Positions 18,926-28,344 of a stretch of DNA of 64,000 nucleotides are shown here, in pieces (positions within the stretch are counted from its first letter, which is position 1; each line of letters begins with the position of its first letter). Source of the stretch: Candidatus Dormiibacterota bacterium (lineage in GTDB: Bacteria; Chloroflexota; Dormibacteria; Aeolococcales; Aeolococcaceae); NCBI GenBank assembly GCA_003153505.1, contig PLZA01000031.1, forward strand, positions 62,001 to 126,000, read 5' to 3'. The position numbers were made by a program, and so were the translations under genes. The notes beneath the pieces are model-generated. The model saw only the letters and a program-made list of their open reading frames with translations. It did no database searches and was not told the DNA's origin.

Positions 18926-20325
18926 TCGACGAAATCCCCGTCGAGTACACGGGAGCCCGAAGTGTCGGCGGGCCGTTGCTCATCGTCCAGGACGTCTCGG
19001 GCGTCGGCTGGGATGAGGACGCGACCATCACCCTCGACACCGGAGAACAGCGCCACGGCGTCGTCCTCGATGTGAGCGACGACCTGGCGGTGGTCCAGGT
19101 GTTCGAGGGCACCTCGGGGATCAGCCTCGACAAGGTCCGCGTCGCCTTCAGCGGGACGCCCATGCGCGTTCCAGTCGGGCCGCAATGGCTGGGACGCGTG
19201 TGCAATGGGCGGGGAGAGCCGATCGACGGCGGGCCGCCGGTACGCGGAGATCATCTCGTCGCCGTCAACGGCGTTCCGATCAATCCCGCGGCGCGGCAGC
19301 TCCCGCGGGATCCGATCGTCACAGGGATCTCCGCGATCGACGGGCTCACCACGCTGGTCAGAGGACAGAAGCTGCCCATCTTCTCGGTCGGCGGCCTGCC
19401 TCACCTCGAGCTGGCGGCTCAGATCGCCGCCCAGGCCCGGGTGGCGGACGGAGCGTTCCAGATCGTCTTCGCCGCCATGGGCGTCACTCACGCGGATGCC
19501 GATGCAACTCGCGACGTCCTCGAGGAGCGCTCGGAATCCGGCGACCTGGCGCTGTTCATCAACACCGCGTCGGATCCGGTCGTCGAGCGGGTGCTCACCC
19601 CTCGGCTGGCGCTCACCGTCGCCGAGCACCTCGCCTTCGAGCGTGGCGGCCATGTCCTCGTGCTCATGTGCGACATGACGAGCTACGCGGAGGCCGTCCG
19701 GGAGGTCTCGGCTGCCCGCGGCGAGGTCCCGGGGCGCCAGGGCTACCCGGGATACCTCTTCAGCGATCTCGCGTCACTGTACGAACGATGCGGCCGGCTC
19801 CAGGTCAGCCCGGGATCGCTGACCCAGATTCCGGTGCTCACCATGCCGGCGGGCGACATCACCCACCCCGTCCCTGATCTCACCGGGTACATCACCGAGG
19901 GTCAGATCGTCCTGTCACAGGAGATGCAGAGCCGCAATGTCTACCCGCCCTTCGATGCGCTCTCGTCGCTGTCGCGCCTGATGCGCCACGGTGTGGGGCG
20001 CGATCTGACGCGCGCGGACCACATGGCGGTCTCGGGCCAGGTGTACGCGGCGCTGAGTCACGCGCGGCAGGTCCGCGAGCTGACCGACCTTGTGGGAGAG
20101 AGCGGACTCGGGGAGGGTGACCGCGCCTACCTCCGCTTCGCCGACGCGCTGGAGACGGGATTCGTGAACCAGGGCCGATCCGAGGGCCGCAGCATCGACG
20201 ACAGCCTCGAACGAGCCTGGACCGCGCTGACGCTGCTCCCGGTCGGCGACCTCTCCCGGCTGGATCCTGACGACCTCGCCCGGCATCTCGCGTTGCAGTT
20301 ACCGGCCTCGGAGGCTGCGCCATGA
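18922..20325 (+). CDS. V/A-type ATP synthase regulatory subunit B
   Basis: A 467-residue non-catalytic nucleotide-binding subunit. Hallmarks are GRVCNGRGEPIDGGPP, ITGISAIDGL-like residues 134-142, LVRGQKLPIFS, VLVLMCDMTSYAEAVREVSAAR and GRQGYPGYLFSDLASLYERCGR. As expected for subunit B it lacks a canonical P-loop. The ATGs at 18922 and for subunit D at 20322 both overlap the preceding stop, implying translational coupling across the head genes. Confidence 0.97.
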   Translation: MIDEIPVEYTGARSVGGPLLIVQDVSGVGWDEDATITLDTGEQRHGVVLDVSDDLAVVQVFEGTSGISLDKVRVAFSGTPMRVPVGPQWLGRVCNGRGEPIDGGPPVRGDHLVAVNGVPINPAARQLPRDPIVTGISAIDGLTTLVRGQKLPIFSVGGLPHLELAAQIAAQARVADGAFQIVFAAMGVTHADADATRDVLEERSESGDLALFINTASDPVVERVLTPRLALTVAEHLAFERGGHVLVLMCDMTSYAEAVREVSAARGEVPGRQGYPGYLFSDLASLYERCGRLQVSPGSLTQIPVLTMPAGDITHPVPDLTGYITEGQIVLSQEMQSRNVYPPFDALSSLSRLMRHGVGRDLTRADHMAVSGQVYAALSHARQVRELTDLVGESGLGEGDRAYLRFADALETGFVNQGRSEGRSIDDSLERAWTALTLLPVGDLSRLDPDDLARHLALQLPASEAAP

Positions 20326-20927
20326 TCCGCGTCCCACCCGGTCGCGCAGGGCAGGTGTGGCTGCGACGCCGCCTCGCCACCGCGCAGCACGGGATCGACA
20401 TCCTCTCCCGCAAGCAGCGCCTGCTCTCCGACGAGCGCGACCGCCGGCAACCCGAGGCGGCCGTCGCTCGGGCTGCCTGGATCGAAGCGTGCTCTGAGGC
20501 GGAGCGATGGTGCTCGCGCTCGCTGCGGGTGGGCCACCGGAATCAGGTCGCGCTGGTCAGTGCACAGGTCGAGGCACCAGCCACCATGACCGTCGACTGG
20601 CGCAACGTGATGGCGGTGGCGATTCCCGGGAAGGCCACGTGCGAGTTTCCCGACTTCAGCCGCGCGAGCGCGAGCGGTGGCAGCAGCGCCACCGACCGCG
20701 CCGTGGTGGCCCTCGCCGACGCGGTTTCGAAGGCGGCAGAGCACGCCTCCATCCAGAGGGCGCTCACCAACATCGACGCCGAACTGCTCCAGACGCGGCG
20801 GCGCCTCAGGCTCCTCGAACGTCGTCGGGTGCCTCAACTCGAGGAGGCGCTGCGCGCCAGCCGCGAGCGCTTCGCGCAGAGCGAACGCGAGGACATCCTC
20901 CGTCTCCGCTGGGCGCGCGGCCATTGA
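20322..20927 (+). CDS. V/A-type ATP synthase central-stalk subunit D
   Basis: A 201-residue subunit D, the rotating coiled-coil shaft (gamma equivalent). It has the usual N-terminal helix (PGRAGQVWLRRRLATAQHGIDILSRKQ) and C-terminal helix (RALTNIDAELLQTRRRLRLLERRRVPQLEE). It is the last gene of the operon; a 103-base gap follows before the stress-protein gene. Confidence 0.93.
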   Translation: MIRVPPGRAGQVWLRRRLATAQHGIDILSRKQRLLSDERDRRQPEAAVARAAWIEACSEAERWCSRSLRVGHRNQVALVSAQVEAPATMTVDWRNVMAVAIPGKATCEFPDFSRASASGGSSATDRAVVALADAVSKAAEHASIQRALTNIDAELLQTRRRLRLLERRRVPQLEEALRASRERFAQSEREDILRLRWARGH

Positions 20928-21030
20928 CCGCGCACAACGGCTCCAGAGGCTGAATGACTACCCTCACATCGTGCCGGCAAGGTCGCCGATCGAGGCGACA
21001 CGGCGAACAAAACCAATGCGAGGCGAGGCG

Positions 21031-21876
21031 ATGAACACCGATCCGACGACCATCCTCTTTGCCACCGACGGGACGCCGGCGAGCCAGCGGGCGCGAGGAG
21101 CCGCGGCCCACCTGGCACGTGCCGGCAATGCGGCGTTGCACGTCGTCCACGTCTGGGCTCCCGGAACCACGGTCAGCGGCGCGCCGGACGTGGGAGAGCG
21201 GATCGGTAGCGCCGTTGCGGCTTCCGAGGCCCACGTGATCGAGGATGAGCTGGGCTGTCCGGTGGCCGCTGTGCACGCGCCGGAGGGATCCCGTGCGCAC
21301 GGCATCCTGGCGGTGGCCGGCGCAGTTGGCGCAGGGCTGATCGTGGTCGGCGGACGCAAGCTCGGTGTGGTGGAGGAGCTCTTCACGTACCGGGTATCCG
21401 AGGACGTGATCCACCACTCTCTGCGACCGGTGCTTCTGGTCCGGCAGGACGGGCAGGCGTGGCCGCCGCAGCGCGTCGTCGTGGGATGCGACCTCCTGCC
21501 TGAGGCACTGCGCGCAGCCGGCCTCGCCGCGTGGGTCGCCCGCTGCTCTGGCGTCGCGCTCGAGCTCGTCGCGGTCGTGAACAGTGAAGACCCCGACCGC
21601 GACGAGGCGGTTGCCGAGGCGACACGGCGCCTCGAGGAGCTCGCCGTGTGGCTTCGCACGGAGCGCGGCACGACCGTGACGGTGCGCGTCGTCGTCGGTC
21701 CCGATGTGGCGTCGGCCCTCCGCAATGCGGCCACGGCGTCCGGCTCCCAGCTGCTCGCGGTCGGCGCCCGCGGCAGCAGCCTGCTGCATCGCGTGACCCA
21801 GTTCAGCGTCTCGCGGTCGCTGATCCACCACACCCATCTGCCTCTCCTGCTCGTTCCTCGAGCCTCGAGCGCGTAG
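21031..21876 (+). CDS. Tandem universal stress protein (two UspA domains)
   Basis: A 281-residue protein with two UspA folds: residues 5-135 (starts ILFATDGTPASQRA, ends HHSLRPVLLVR) and 147-277 (starts VVVGCDLLPEALRA, ends HTHLPLLLVPR). ATG at 21031 is used because the domain begins there; an in-frame ATG at 21016 would add five residues. The open frame upstream runs through subunit D without homology. Glycine-rich nucleotide-binding loops are partly kept (VVGGRKLG, VGARGSS). Tandem Usp proteins often respond to hypoxia or starvation in actinobacteria. The gene is 18 bases before an Mg2+-type P-ATPase. Confidence 0.88.
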   Translation: MNTDPTTILFATDGTPASQRARGAAAHLARAGNAALHVVHVWAPGTTVSGAPDVGERIGSAVAASEAHVIEDELGCPVAAVHAPEGSRAHGILAVAGAVGAGLIVVGGRKLGVVEELFTYRVSEDVIHHSLRPVLLVRQDGQAWPPQRVVVGCDLLPEALRAAGLAAWVARCSGVALELVAVVNSEDPDRDEAVAEATRRLEELAVWLRTERGTTVTVRVVVGPDVASALRNAATASGSQLLAVGARGSSLLHRVTQFSVSRSLIHHTHLPLLLVPRASSA

Positions 21877-21894
21877 GGCGACCTGCGCCGTCTG

Positions 21895-24555
21895 ATGGCG
21901 AATCCGTCTGCTGGTCAACCGGCAGCGGCCGGAGGCATGACCCTCGCGGCCGCGGCTCGCACCGGCGCCGGGGCCGTCCTGGTCGCGCTCGGAACGACCG
22001 AGCAAGGCCTCACTGCTGCAGAAGCCGCCGCGCGGCTCGAAGCGCTCGGGGCCAATGTCCTCCGCGAGCATCGGGTCACCGCGACGGGCGTTCTGATCCG
22101 CCAGTTTCGCAACCCGTTGCTCCTGCTCCTGCTCGCCTGCGCGGCGGTCTCAGGCTTCACGGGCGATCCGACCGACGCGGTCATCATCGCGGCGATCGTG
22201 GTGGTGAGCGTCCTGCTCAGCTTCATCAATGAGTTCCGTGCCGAGAGCGCGGTCGAGGCATTGCACAAGGAGATCCACCACCGCGCGATGGTTCGTCGTG
22301 ACGGCAGGGATCAGCTGGTCGACACGATCATGCTGGTGCCCGGTGACATCGTGAGCATCGCCGTCGGGAACATCGTGCCCGCCGATCTGCGGCTGCTCGA
22401 CGTCGACGCGCTCGAATGCGACGAAGCGGTGCTCACCGGTGAGTCGCTGCCCGTCACCAAGTCGGCGGAGCCGCAGCCTGAGGCCGCGGGCGTCGACCTC
22501 CCGGCGTGCGCATTCATGGGCACGATCGTGCACGAGGGAGCGGGCCACGGCGTGGTGGTCGCCACCGGGACGGCGACTGCCTTCGGTGGAATCGCGGCAG
22601 GACTGGCGGAGCGCGCCGGCGCGTCCGCGTTTCAGCAGGGTCTGAGCAGCTTCTCGGCGCTGCTGGTGCGCGTCGCGGGGGTCCTGACCGTGACGATCTT
22701 CGTTTTTAATATCGCCTTCCACAAGCCGATCCTCGATGCGCTGCTCTTCTCGCTGGCCATCGCCGTTGGGATCACCCCGGAATTGATGCCGGCGATCGTG
22801 ACGGTCGGGCTGTCGAGCGGCTCTCGCGTTCTGGCACGGAAGCGTGTGCTGGTGAAGCGTCTGGTCGCGATCGAGGACCTCGGCAACATTCAGATTCTCT
22901 TCACCGACAAGACGGGAACGCTCACCGACGGCGCTATCACATTCGATCGCAGCCTCGCGCCCGACGGTGCACCATCAGACGCCCCGCTGGTCTTCGGGCT
23001 GGTCTGCAACGAGTCGGTACGGGGGCACGATGGACCGGTCGGAGGGAATGCGCTCGACCAGGCGCTCTGGGAGGACAAGCGAAGCAGCGACCCGAGCCTT
23101 CTTTCGCAGCAACCCTCGGCCTACACCCGGGTCGCCCGCCTGCCGTTCGATCACGATCGCCAGCTTGCCTCGGTGCTGGTCGACGGACCAGACGGCCGGA
23201 TCCTGGTGACCAAGGGTGCCCCCGAGGCGGTCCTGGCGCAGTGCACGACACCGGCGCCCGCGGCCGGCTCCACCCTCGATGGACTGTTTCATGAGGGGGC
23301 TCGGGTGGTGGCGGTGGCGACGCGACCGGCCACGATGGATCATCTGGCTCGGGCGGACGAGTGCAATCTGAATCTCGTCGGGTTCCTGACATTTGTCGAT
23401 CGCCCCAAGGCCGACGCAGGCACGGCAATCGCCAGGCTGCGCGACCTTGGAATCGAGGTCAAGATCATCACGGGCGACAACGGTACGGTCGCGGCGACAG
23501 TGTGCACGCAGATCGGCGTCGACCCCGGCGTCGTCCTCACCGGCGCGGCGCTCGAAGCCATGGACGACGCGCAGCTCGCCGATGCGATCGCCACGACCAT
23601 GGTCTTCGCCCGTGTCAGTCCCGATCAGAAGTCCCGGATCATCAAGGTCGCCAGGCGCACGGGCGTCGACGTGGCGTTTCTCGGCGACGGGGTCAATGAC
23701 GCAGTTGCCCTGCACCACGCCGACGTTGGCATCTCCGTCGACTCGGCGACCGATGTCGCCAAGGACGCCGCCGACATCGTGCTGCTCGACAAGGATCTCG
23801 GCGTGCTCGCCGACGGCGTTGTCGAGGGTCGCAGAGTCTTCGCCAACACGATCAAGTACGTGCTCATGGCCACGTCGTCGAACTTCGGCAACATGTTCAG
23901 TGCCGCAGTGGCATCGGTCTTCCTCTCGTTCCTCCCGATGCTGCCGTCGCAGATCCTGCTCAACAACCTGCTCTACAACGCCGGGCAGCTTGCGATCCCG
24001 ACCGATGCGGTCGACTCCGAGACGCTCGCGCGTCCCGCGGCCTGGGACATCGCGTTCGTGCGCCGCTTCATGATCGTGTTCGGCCCGGTGAGCTCGGTGT
24101 TCGACTTCCTGACGTTCTTCGTGATGCTCGAGTTGCTCAAGGCGGGGCACAGCGAGTTTCGCACCGGCTGGTTCGTGGAGTCGCTCGCCACCCAGACGCT
24201 GGTGATCTACGTGATCCGCACTCGTCGCATTCCTTTCTTCCAAAGCCGGCCGAGCCCGGCGATGCTCATCGTCCCGACGGTTTGCGCGCTGGTCGGCGCG
24301 ATCGTCCCCTTCACACCGGTCGCCAGGATTCTCGGCTTCGCGCCGCTCCCACCGGTGTTCTTCCTCATCCTCCTCGCCATGATCGTGACGTATCTCGGTC
24401 TGGTGGAATTCGCCAAGGGCGTCTTCTACGCCGCGCATCCGCGCGCCTTCGCGAAGCCGCCGACGACGCATCCCGACCGGCTTGTGCGACGCATCGTTCG
24501 CCGGCTCAGCCCCTTCACGCGCCACAGCATCGTTGCATCGGACGTGACCCGATGA
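21895..24555 (+). CDS. P-type ATPase, MgtA-like (Mg2+ import)
   Basis: An 886-residue P3-type cation ATPase. The cation ATPase N-terminal domain is at about 30-90, and the actuator domain carries VLTGESLPVTK. The transmembrane AVGITPELMPAIV motif is typical of MgtA. The phosphorylation site is DKTGTLT with Asp338, and the hinge motif is GDGVNDA. About ten helices include a C-terminal set of six. The AVGITPELMP motif separates MgtA from Ca2+ (PEGLP) and Na+/K+ pumps, so magnesium uptake is most likely. It directly follows the stress-protein gene. Confidence 0.92.
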   Translation: MANPSAGQPAAAGGMTLAAAARTGAGAVLVALGTTEQGLTAAEAAARLEALGANVLREHRVTATGVLIRQFRNPLLLLLLACAAVSGFTGDPTDAVIIAAIVVVSVLLSFINEFRAESAVEALHKEIHHRAMVRRDGRDQLVDTIMLVPGDIVSIAVGNIVPADLRLLDVDALECDEAVLTGESLPVTKSAEPQPEAAGVDLPACAFMGTIVHEGAGHGVVVATGTATAFGGIAAGLAERAGASAFQQGLSSFSALLVRVAGVLTVTIFVFNIAFHKPILDALLFSLAIAVGITPELMPAIVTVGLSSGSRVLARKRVLVKRLVAIEDLGNIQILFTDKTGTLTDGAITFDRSLAPDGAPSDAPLVFGLVCNESVRGHDGPVGGNALDQALWEDKRSSDPSLLSQQPSAYTRVARLPFDHDRQLASVLVDGPDGRILVTKGAPEAVLAQCTTPAPAAGSTLDGLFHEGARVVAVATRPATMDHLARADECNLNLVGFLTFVDRPKADAGTAIARLRDLGIEVKIITGDNGTVAATVCTQIGVDPGVVLTGAALEAMDDAQLADAIATTMVFARVSPDQKSRIIKVARRTGVDVAFLGDGVNDAVALHHADVGISVDSATDVAKDAADIVLLDKDLGVLADGVVEGRRVFANTIKYVLMATSSNFGNMFSAAVASVFLSFLPMLPSQILLNNLLYNAGQLAIPTDAVDSETLARPAAWDIAFVRRFMIVFGPVSSVFDFLTFFVMLELLKAGHSEFRTGWFVESLATQTLVIYVIRTRRIPFFQSRPSPAMLIVPTVCALVGAIVPFTPVARILGFAPLPPVFFLILLAMIVTYLGLVEFAKGVFYAAHPRAFAKPPTTHPDRLVRRIVRRLSPFTRHSIVASDVTR

Positions 24556-24906
24556 CGCCTCCGCCAACCGACGCCATTTCACGATCGCTTCGGACGGCGC
24601 GTACGAAACGACCTTGCGGGGTCAGGAGATCCTCGAGACGTCGTTCCTCAACAAATGTGCTTGTCTTTCCCGGTCTCGGTGCCATCGTTGCCGGCGCGAC
24701 ACCGGTCAGCGACGAGATGCTCCTCGCGGCCGCCGACACGGTCGCCCCTGCCGGCGACGGTGCGGCATCGGCTGCTGCGTTTCTATCTCATCGGGCTACT
24801 CGCCGTATATCACCCCGATGGATGGAAGGCTGCCCGTCGGCGGATGCAAGCGTGGCCGGCGGAGGCGTGGATCAGCACACCGGCGCTGATCAGGCGCGCC
24901 TGAGAC
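24552..24906 (+). pseudogene. Remnant of an NAD-type malic enzyme C-terminus
   Basis: A frame opening with ATG at 24552 (ATGA overlap with the ATPase stop) reads an Arg-rich, unfamiliar segment. From about 24640 it reads NVLVFPGLGAIVAGATPVSDEM and LLAAADTVA, which matches the conserved end of malic enzymes (normally NNVLVFPGLGLG...VSDGM) with a two-residue deletion. Similarity stops near 24750. Another frame then stays open to 24903 with a Trp-rich tail I do not recognise. With no catalytic domain upstream this looks like a decayed gene. Together with the hairpin at 24969 it fills the 464-base gap between 24556 and 25019. Confidence 0.45.
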
Positions 24907-24968
24907 CACGGTCGAGCTCGTTCGCTGTGGGCGAGCCCCGCTCGCGTTGCGGGAGACGGGAGAAACAG

Positions 24969-25003
24969 ATCCGGGGGTGGCGGCGTGCCGCCAACCCCCG
25001 GAT
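24969..25003 (-). terminator. Terminator hairpin for the leftward membrane-protein gene
   Basis: An inverted repeat of 16-17 bp (ATCCGGGGGTGGCGGC against GCCGCCAACCCCCGGAT, one bulged base) with a very short loop. It lies 17 bases beyond the stop of the leftward gene ending at 25020. On the minus strand it is followed by CTGTTTCTC, a weak T-rich stretch. Confidence 0.65.
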
Positions 25004-25019
25004 ATCGAACCGTGCCGGT

Positions 25020-26093
25020 TCAGTTGTGCAGCGCGCCCGCCGCCCTGCGCGGAGAACCGATGCGCGCGACGGTGTGCCGCCTGACACTCAACGCCAGCGC
25101 GCTCCCGGCGACCGCAACGGTGAGGAGTGCGGAAACCATCATGAACCAGAACATCAAGACCATCGAACCGGGTGACCACGGGATCGATGCGCTCTGCGTG
25201 TAGTTCTGAACATTGCCCTCGATCAACGAGGTCGCGGTCTGCATCCGCTGCACGATCTGGGGCAGCTGCGACGCGCCGGCCGCAACGGCCGGGAATCGCT
25301 GCGCTACCAGCGCGCTCATTTGTGCGGGGGTCAGGTGCAGCGCGGTTGCGAAGCCCGGAAGGGTTTGCTGCGCGAACTGCGTCGCCATGGCTGTCACGGT
25401 GTTGGTGTCGGCGCGGGCCTGTTGGACATTCGCAGCGCTGAACACTGGTGCGAAGGCGCTGGTCATCTGATCAGCAGCGGTGGCCTTGCCATACATCGAC
25501 ACCGACAGGAGTCCGATCACGAGCACCACGCCGATCGCTCCGGTGGTCGCAATCATTTTGCGCGCAACCCGCGGCCGCCCCAAGCCGAAGAGGGCGAGGA
25601 GGATCAGCGCGCCCCCAGGCACGACGAACAGCCACGTCATGGTTGTCGGTGCGAGGAACCCCGTGGGGATCTGATCGGCCTGCGCGAAGTTCGACTGTTG
25701 CGCCTGCATCGTTGACTCGAGATTGCCGAAGAACGGCAGGATGGAGCCGAACTGCGCCAGACCCTTGGCGACCGCCGGGTCATTGGCGGCCAGGTACGCA
25801 GTCAGCTGCGCGGGCGTCATGTGCAACTGCGCTGCCAGAGCCGGCATCATCGCCGTGTTCATCTGCTGCCCCATCGCCGCCATGGTCCGCTGGTCTGTCG
25901 CTGACTGCGCGAGCGCGCTGGTGGTCATCGCCGGCCGAAATGCGGCCATCATGTCGCCGGTCGCGCTCGACTTGGCGGGCAGGTTCGTGGTCAGCGGCAG
26001 GACAACCAGAAAGGCGCCGATCACGACCATCGCCGCCAGGGCGATCCGCTGGGCAAGTCTCCTCGTGTGTCCGTTCGGTTGCGGGCGGTTCAT
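25020..26093 (-). CDS. Four-helix membrane protein with internal tandem duplication, unknown function
   Basis: A 357-residue protein of no family I recognise. ATG at 26093 has a GAGGTGAGGA ribosome binding site; the frame extends to 26198 without support. It is built from two copies of one unit: helix (16-38), extracytoplasmic domain, helix (151-172); then helix (181-201), a second domain, helix (309-336). The two domains share ALAAQLHMTPAQLTAYLAANDPAVA versus ATALHLTPAQMSALVAQRFPAVA (split around residues 85-110 and 248-272). Both are Met-, Gln- and Ala-rich with almost no charges. A transport, sensing or lipid role is possible but unproven. It is divergent from the aldehyde dehydrogenase gene. 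Confidence 0.7.
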   Translation of the reverse strand: MNRPQPNGHTRRLAQRIALAAMVVIGAFLVVLPLTTNLPAKSSATGDMMAAFRPAMTTSALAQSATDQRTMAAMGQQMNTAMMPALAAQLHMTPAQLTAYLAANDPAVAKGLAQFGSILPFFGNLESTMQAQQSNFAQADQIPTGFLAPTTMTWLFVVPGGALILLALFGLGRPRVARKMIATTGAIGVVLVIGLLSVSMYGKATAADQMTSAFAPVFSAANVQQARADTNTVTAMATQFAQQTLPGFATALHLTPAQMSALVAQRFPAVAAGASQLPQIVQRMQTATSLIEGNVQNYTQSASIPWSPGSMVLMFWFMMVSALLTVAVAGSALALSVRRHTVARIGSPRRAAGALHN

Positions 26094-26258
26094 GATCCTC
26101 ACCTCGGTGTTTGTTTGAGATGGGATCCACGCTATTGCCCCCTCGAGTGGGGCTGATAGTGCCGAAGGGCCCGATGTACCCGCGGACGTGGTGACCATCG
26201 ACCCTATTGGCAGCCGGTGTGCGTTTCTACTGTGAGGTCATACGCATCACTGTCAGCC

Positions 26259-26263
26259 GGAGG
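26259..26263 (+). promoter_or_regulatory. Ribosome binding site deciding the aldehyde dehydrogenase start
   Basis: GGAGG lies seven bases before the ATG at 26271 but only one base before the ATG at 26265. The second ATG is therefore the likely start. Confidence 0.6.
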
Positions 26264-26270
26264 TATGGCT

Positions 26271-27845
26271 ATGACACTCACCCTTGAGCCAGTACGGGTT
26301 GAACCGCAACCCACAACCACGAGCAAGGTGTACACGCCGCCCGGCCAGCCCGGCAGCGTTGTCCAGCTCAAGCCGCGCTACGACAACTTCATCGGCGGCC
26401 GTTGGGTGCCACCGGTGTCCGGCAACTACATGCCCAACATCAGCCCCGTGAACGGCAAGGTGTTCTGCGACGTCGCGAAGTCGACCCCGGAAGACGTGGA
26501 ACTCGCGCTCGACGCAGCTCACGCAGCGAAGGACGCCTGGGGCGAGACCTCGCTGACGGAGCGCGCCGCCGTCCTCAACCGGATCGCCGATGCCATCGAG
26601 GCCAACCTCGAGATGCTGGCAGTCGCTGAGAGCTGGGAGAACGGCAAGCCGGTTCGCGAGACCCTCGCGGCCGATCTGCCCCTGGCGGTCGACCATTTCC
26701 GGTACTTCGCCGGCGCGACGCGCTCCCTCGAAGGCCGGAGCACTGAGATCGATAAGGACACGGTCGCCTATCACTACCACGAGCCACTCGGTGTTGTGGG
26801 CCAGATCATTCCGTTCAACTTCCCACTCCTCATGGCCGCATGGAAGATCGCGCCCGCTCTGGCGGCAGGCAACTGCACCGTGCTCAAGCCGGCATCGCCG
26901 ACGCCGTGGTCGATTCTCAAGTTCGCCGAGGTGATCGAGAACATCGTGCCGCCAGGCGTGATCAACATCGTCACCGGACCAGGCGGGGAGATCGGCAAGG
27001 CGCTGGCATCGAGCCCGCGCATCGCCAAGATCGGCTTCACCGGCGAGACGGTCACCGGCCGGCTCATCATGCAGTACGCCGCGCAGAACCTCATCCCGTC
27101 GACCGTCGAGCTGGGCGGCAAGTCGCCGAACATCTTCTTCGAGGACGTGATGGCGGCCGACGACGACTTCCTCGACAAGGCGATCGAGGGCCTGGTGCTC
27201 TACGCCTTCAACAAGGGCGAGGTCTGCACCTGCCCGTCTCGCGCACTCATCCAGGAATCGATCTACGAGAAGTTCATGGAGCGCTGCCTGGACCGCATTC
27301 GCGCCATCAAGCAGGGCAACCCGCTCGACGTGGCGACGATGGTCGGCGCGCAGAACTCCGCACAACAGCTCGCGAAGATCGAGTCCTACGTGAAGATCGG
27401 GCGCGACGAAGGCGCCGAGTGCCTGATCGGCGGCAAGCGCCCGGTGGTCAGTGACGAGGTCGCGGGTGGCTACTACTACGAGCCCACGGTCCTGAAGGGC
27501 AACAACAAGATGCGCGTCTTCCAGGAGGAGATCTTCGGGCCCGTTCTGGCCGTGACCACCTTCAAGGACGAGGCCGAGGCAATCGAGATCGCCAACGACA
27601 CGTTGTACGGCCTCGGAGCCGGAGTCTGGACGCGCGACGGCAACCGCGCGTACAGGATGGGTCGCGCCATCAAGGCAGGCAGGGTCTGGACCAACTGCTA
27701 CCACCTCTACCCGGCCGGGGCCGCGTTTGGTGGATACAAGATCTCGGGCGTCGGACGCGAGAATCACCAGATGATGCTGGAGCACTACTCGCAGACGAAG
27801 AATCTCCTCGTGAGCTACAGCGCGAAGGCGCTGGGCTTCTTCTAG
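26271..27845 (+). CDS. NAD-dependent aldehyde dehydrogenase (acetaldehyde dehydrogenase, AldA/ExaC type)
   Basis: A 524-residue ALDH oxidising acetaldehyde or a related aldehyde to the acid. The catalytic Cys319 is in GEVCTCPSR, the general base Glu280 in VELGGKSPN, and the cofactor loop in [31 protein letters not shown] and FQEEIFGPV are family stretches. The CTCPSR variant is typical of the ExaC/AcoD acetaldehyde dehydrogenases. The start was picked by its ribosome binding site; about 35 residues precede the domain. A DUF779 gene follows after 11 bases, the usual partner of this subfamily. Confidence 0.93.
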   Translation: MTLTLEPVRVEPQPTTTSKVYTPPGQPGSVVQLKPRYDNFIGGRWVPPVSGNYMPNISPVNGKVFCDVAKSTPEDVELALDAAHAAKDAWGETSLTERAAVLNRIADAIEANLEMLAVAESWENGKPVRETLAADLPLAVDHFRYFAGATRSLEGRSTEIDKDTVAYHYHEPLGVVGQIIPFNFPLLMAAWKIAPALAAGNCTVLKPASPTPWSILKFAEVIENIVPPGVINIVTGPGGEIGKALASSPRIAKIGFTGETVTGRLIMQYAAQNLIPSTVELGGKSPNIFFEDVMAADDDFLDKAIEGLVLYAFNKGEVCTCPSRALIQESIYEKFMERCLDRIRAIKQGNPLDVATMVGAQNSAQQLAKIESYVKIGRDEGAECLIGGKRPVVSDEVAGGYYYEPTVLKGNNKMRVFQEEIFGPVLAVTTFKDEAEAIEIANDTLYGLGAGVWTRDGNRAYRMGRAIKAGRVWTNCYHLYPAGAAFGGYKISGVGRENHQMMLEHYSQTKNLLVSYSAKALGFF

Positions 27846-27856
27846 AGGGCTGGAAG

Positions 27857-28252
27857 ATGGTGAGCGATCACACCTCCACGGTCGCGTCGACCGCGCGTGT
27901 GATCGCCACCGCTGCCGCGCTGGAGGCGATCCGTCGCCTCGTGGCAGAGCGTGGACCGGTCATGTTCTTTCAGTCGGGAGGCTGCTGTGATGGCAGCCTC
28001 CCGATCTGTTTCGAGCTCGGCGAATTCGTGTTGAGCGATCACGACGTCTTGCTCGGCGACGTCGGTGGTTGCCCCTTCTACATCGACCACCGGCAGTTCG
28101 ACGCATGGAGGCACACCCAACTCATCCTCGACGTGGGCGACGGCCTCCCCGAGGGGTTCTCGCTGCCCGCGGGACCGAACGAGCACTTCGTGACCGACTC
28201 GCGGGTGTACGGCCCGGAGGAGAGCCCCGGCGGGACAAGCTGTCCCCGCTGA
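27857..28252 (+). CDS. DUF779 family protein
   Basis: A 131-residue DUF779 protein. The hallmark MFFQSGGCCDGSLPICF segment lies at about residues 35-51 and contains three cysteines, including a vicinal pair. GDVGGCPFYID near residue 67 adds a fourth. The family is nearly always found next to acetaldehyde-type aldehyde dehydrogenases and is suspected to act as an accessory or maturation factor, although its function is unproven. It lies 11 bases downstream of the dehydrogenase and is very likely co-transcribed. Confidence 0.88.
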   Translation: MVSDHTSTVASTARVIATAAALEAIRRLVAERGPVMFFQSGGCCDGSLPICFELGEFVLSDHDVLLGDVGGCPFYIDHRQFDAWRHTQLILDVGDGLPEGFSLPAGPNEHFVTDSRVYGPEESPGGTSCPR

Positions 28253-28344
28253 CGCGACGGCTTCCGCGATGCGGTAGCCGCCGGCGTTCTGCTGATATGT
28301 CATCGTGAACGGCACGTCGTTCAGCACACGCGGAGGCGGCGCGA

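Noticed and set aside
20924-20952. TTGACC as a -35 for the stress-protein gene
   Set aside because: No -10-like sequence at a suitable distance; it overlaps the end of subunit D.
22975-24582. 535-codon open frame on the minus strand through the P-type ATPase gene
   Set aside because: Its product is low-complexity (Arg, Asp, His-rich) with no domain, and it lies antisense to a gene with all P-type ATPase motifs. High GC leaves such shadow frames open.
26137-26153. GCCCC-N7-GGGGC inverted repeat between the duplicated membrane protein and aldehyde dehydrogenase genes
   Set aside because: Only five-base arms in a GC-rich gap; expected by chance.
26253-27785. 510-codon minus-strand frame opposite the aldehyde dehydrogenase
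   Set aside because: No recognisable domain, biased composition, fully covered by a conserved gene on the other strand.
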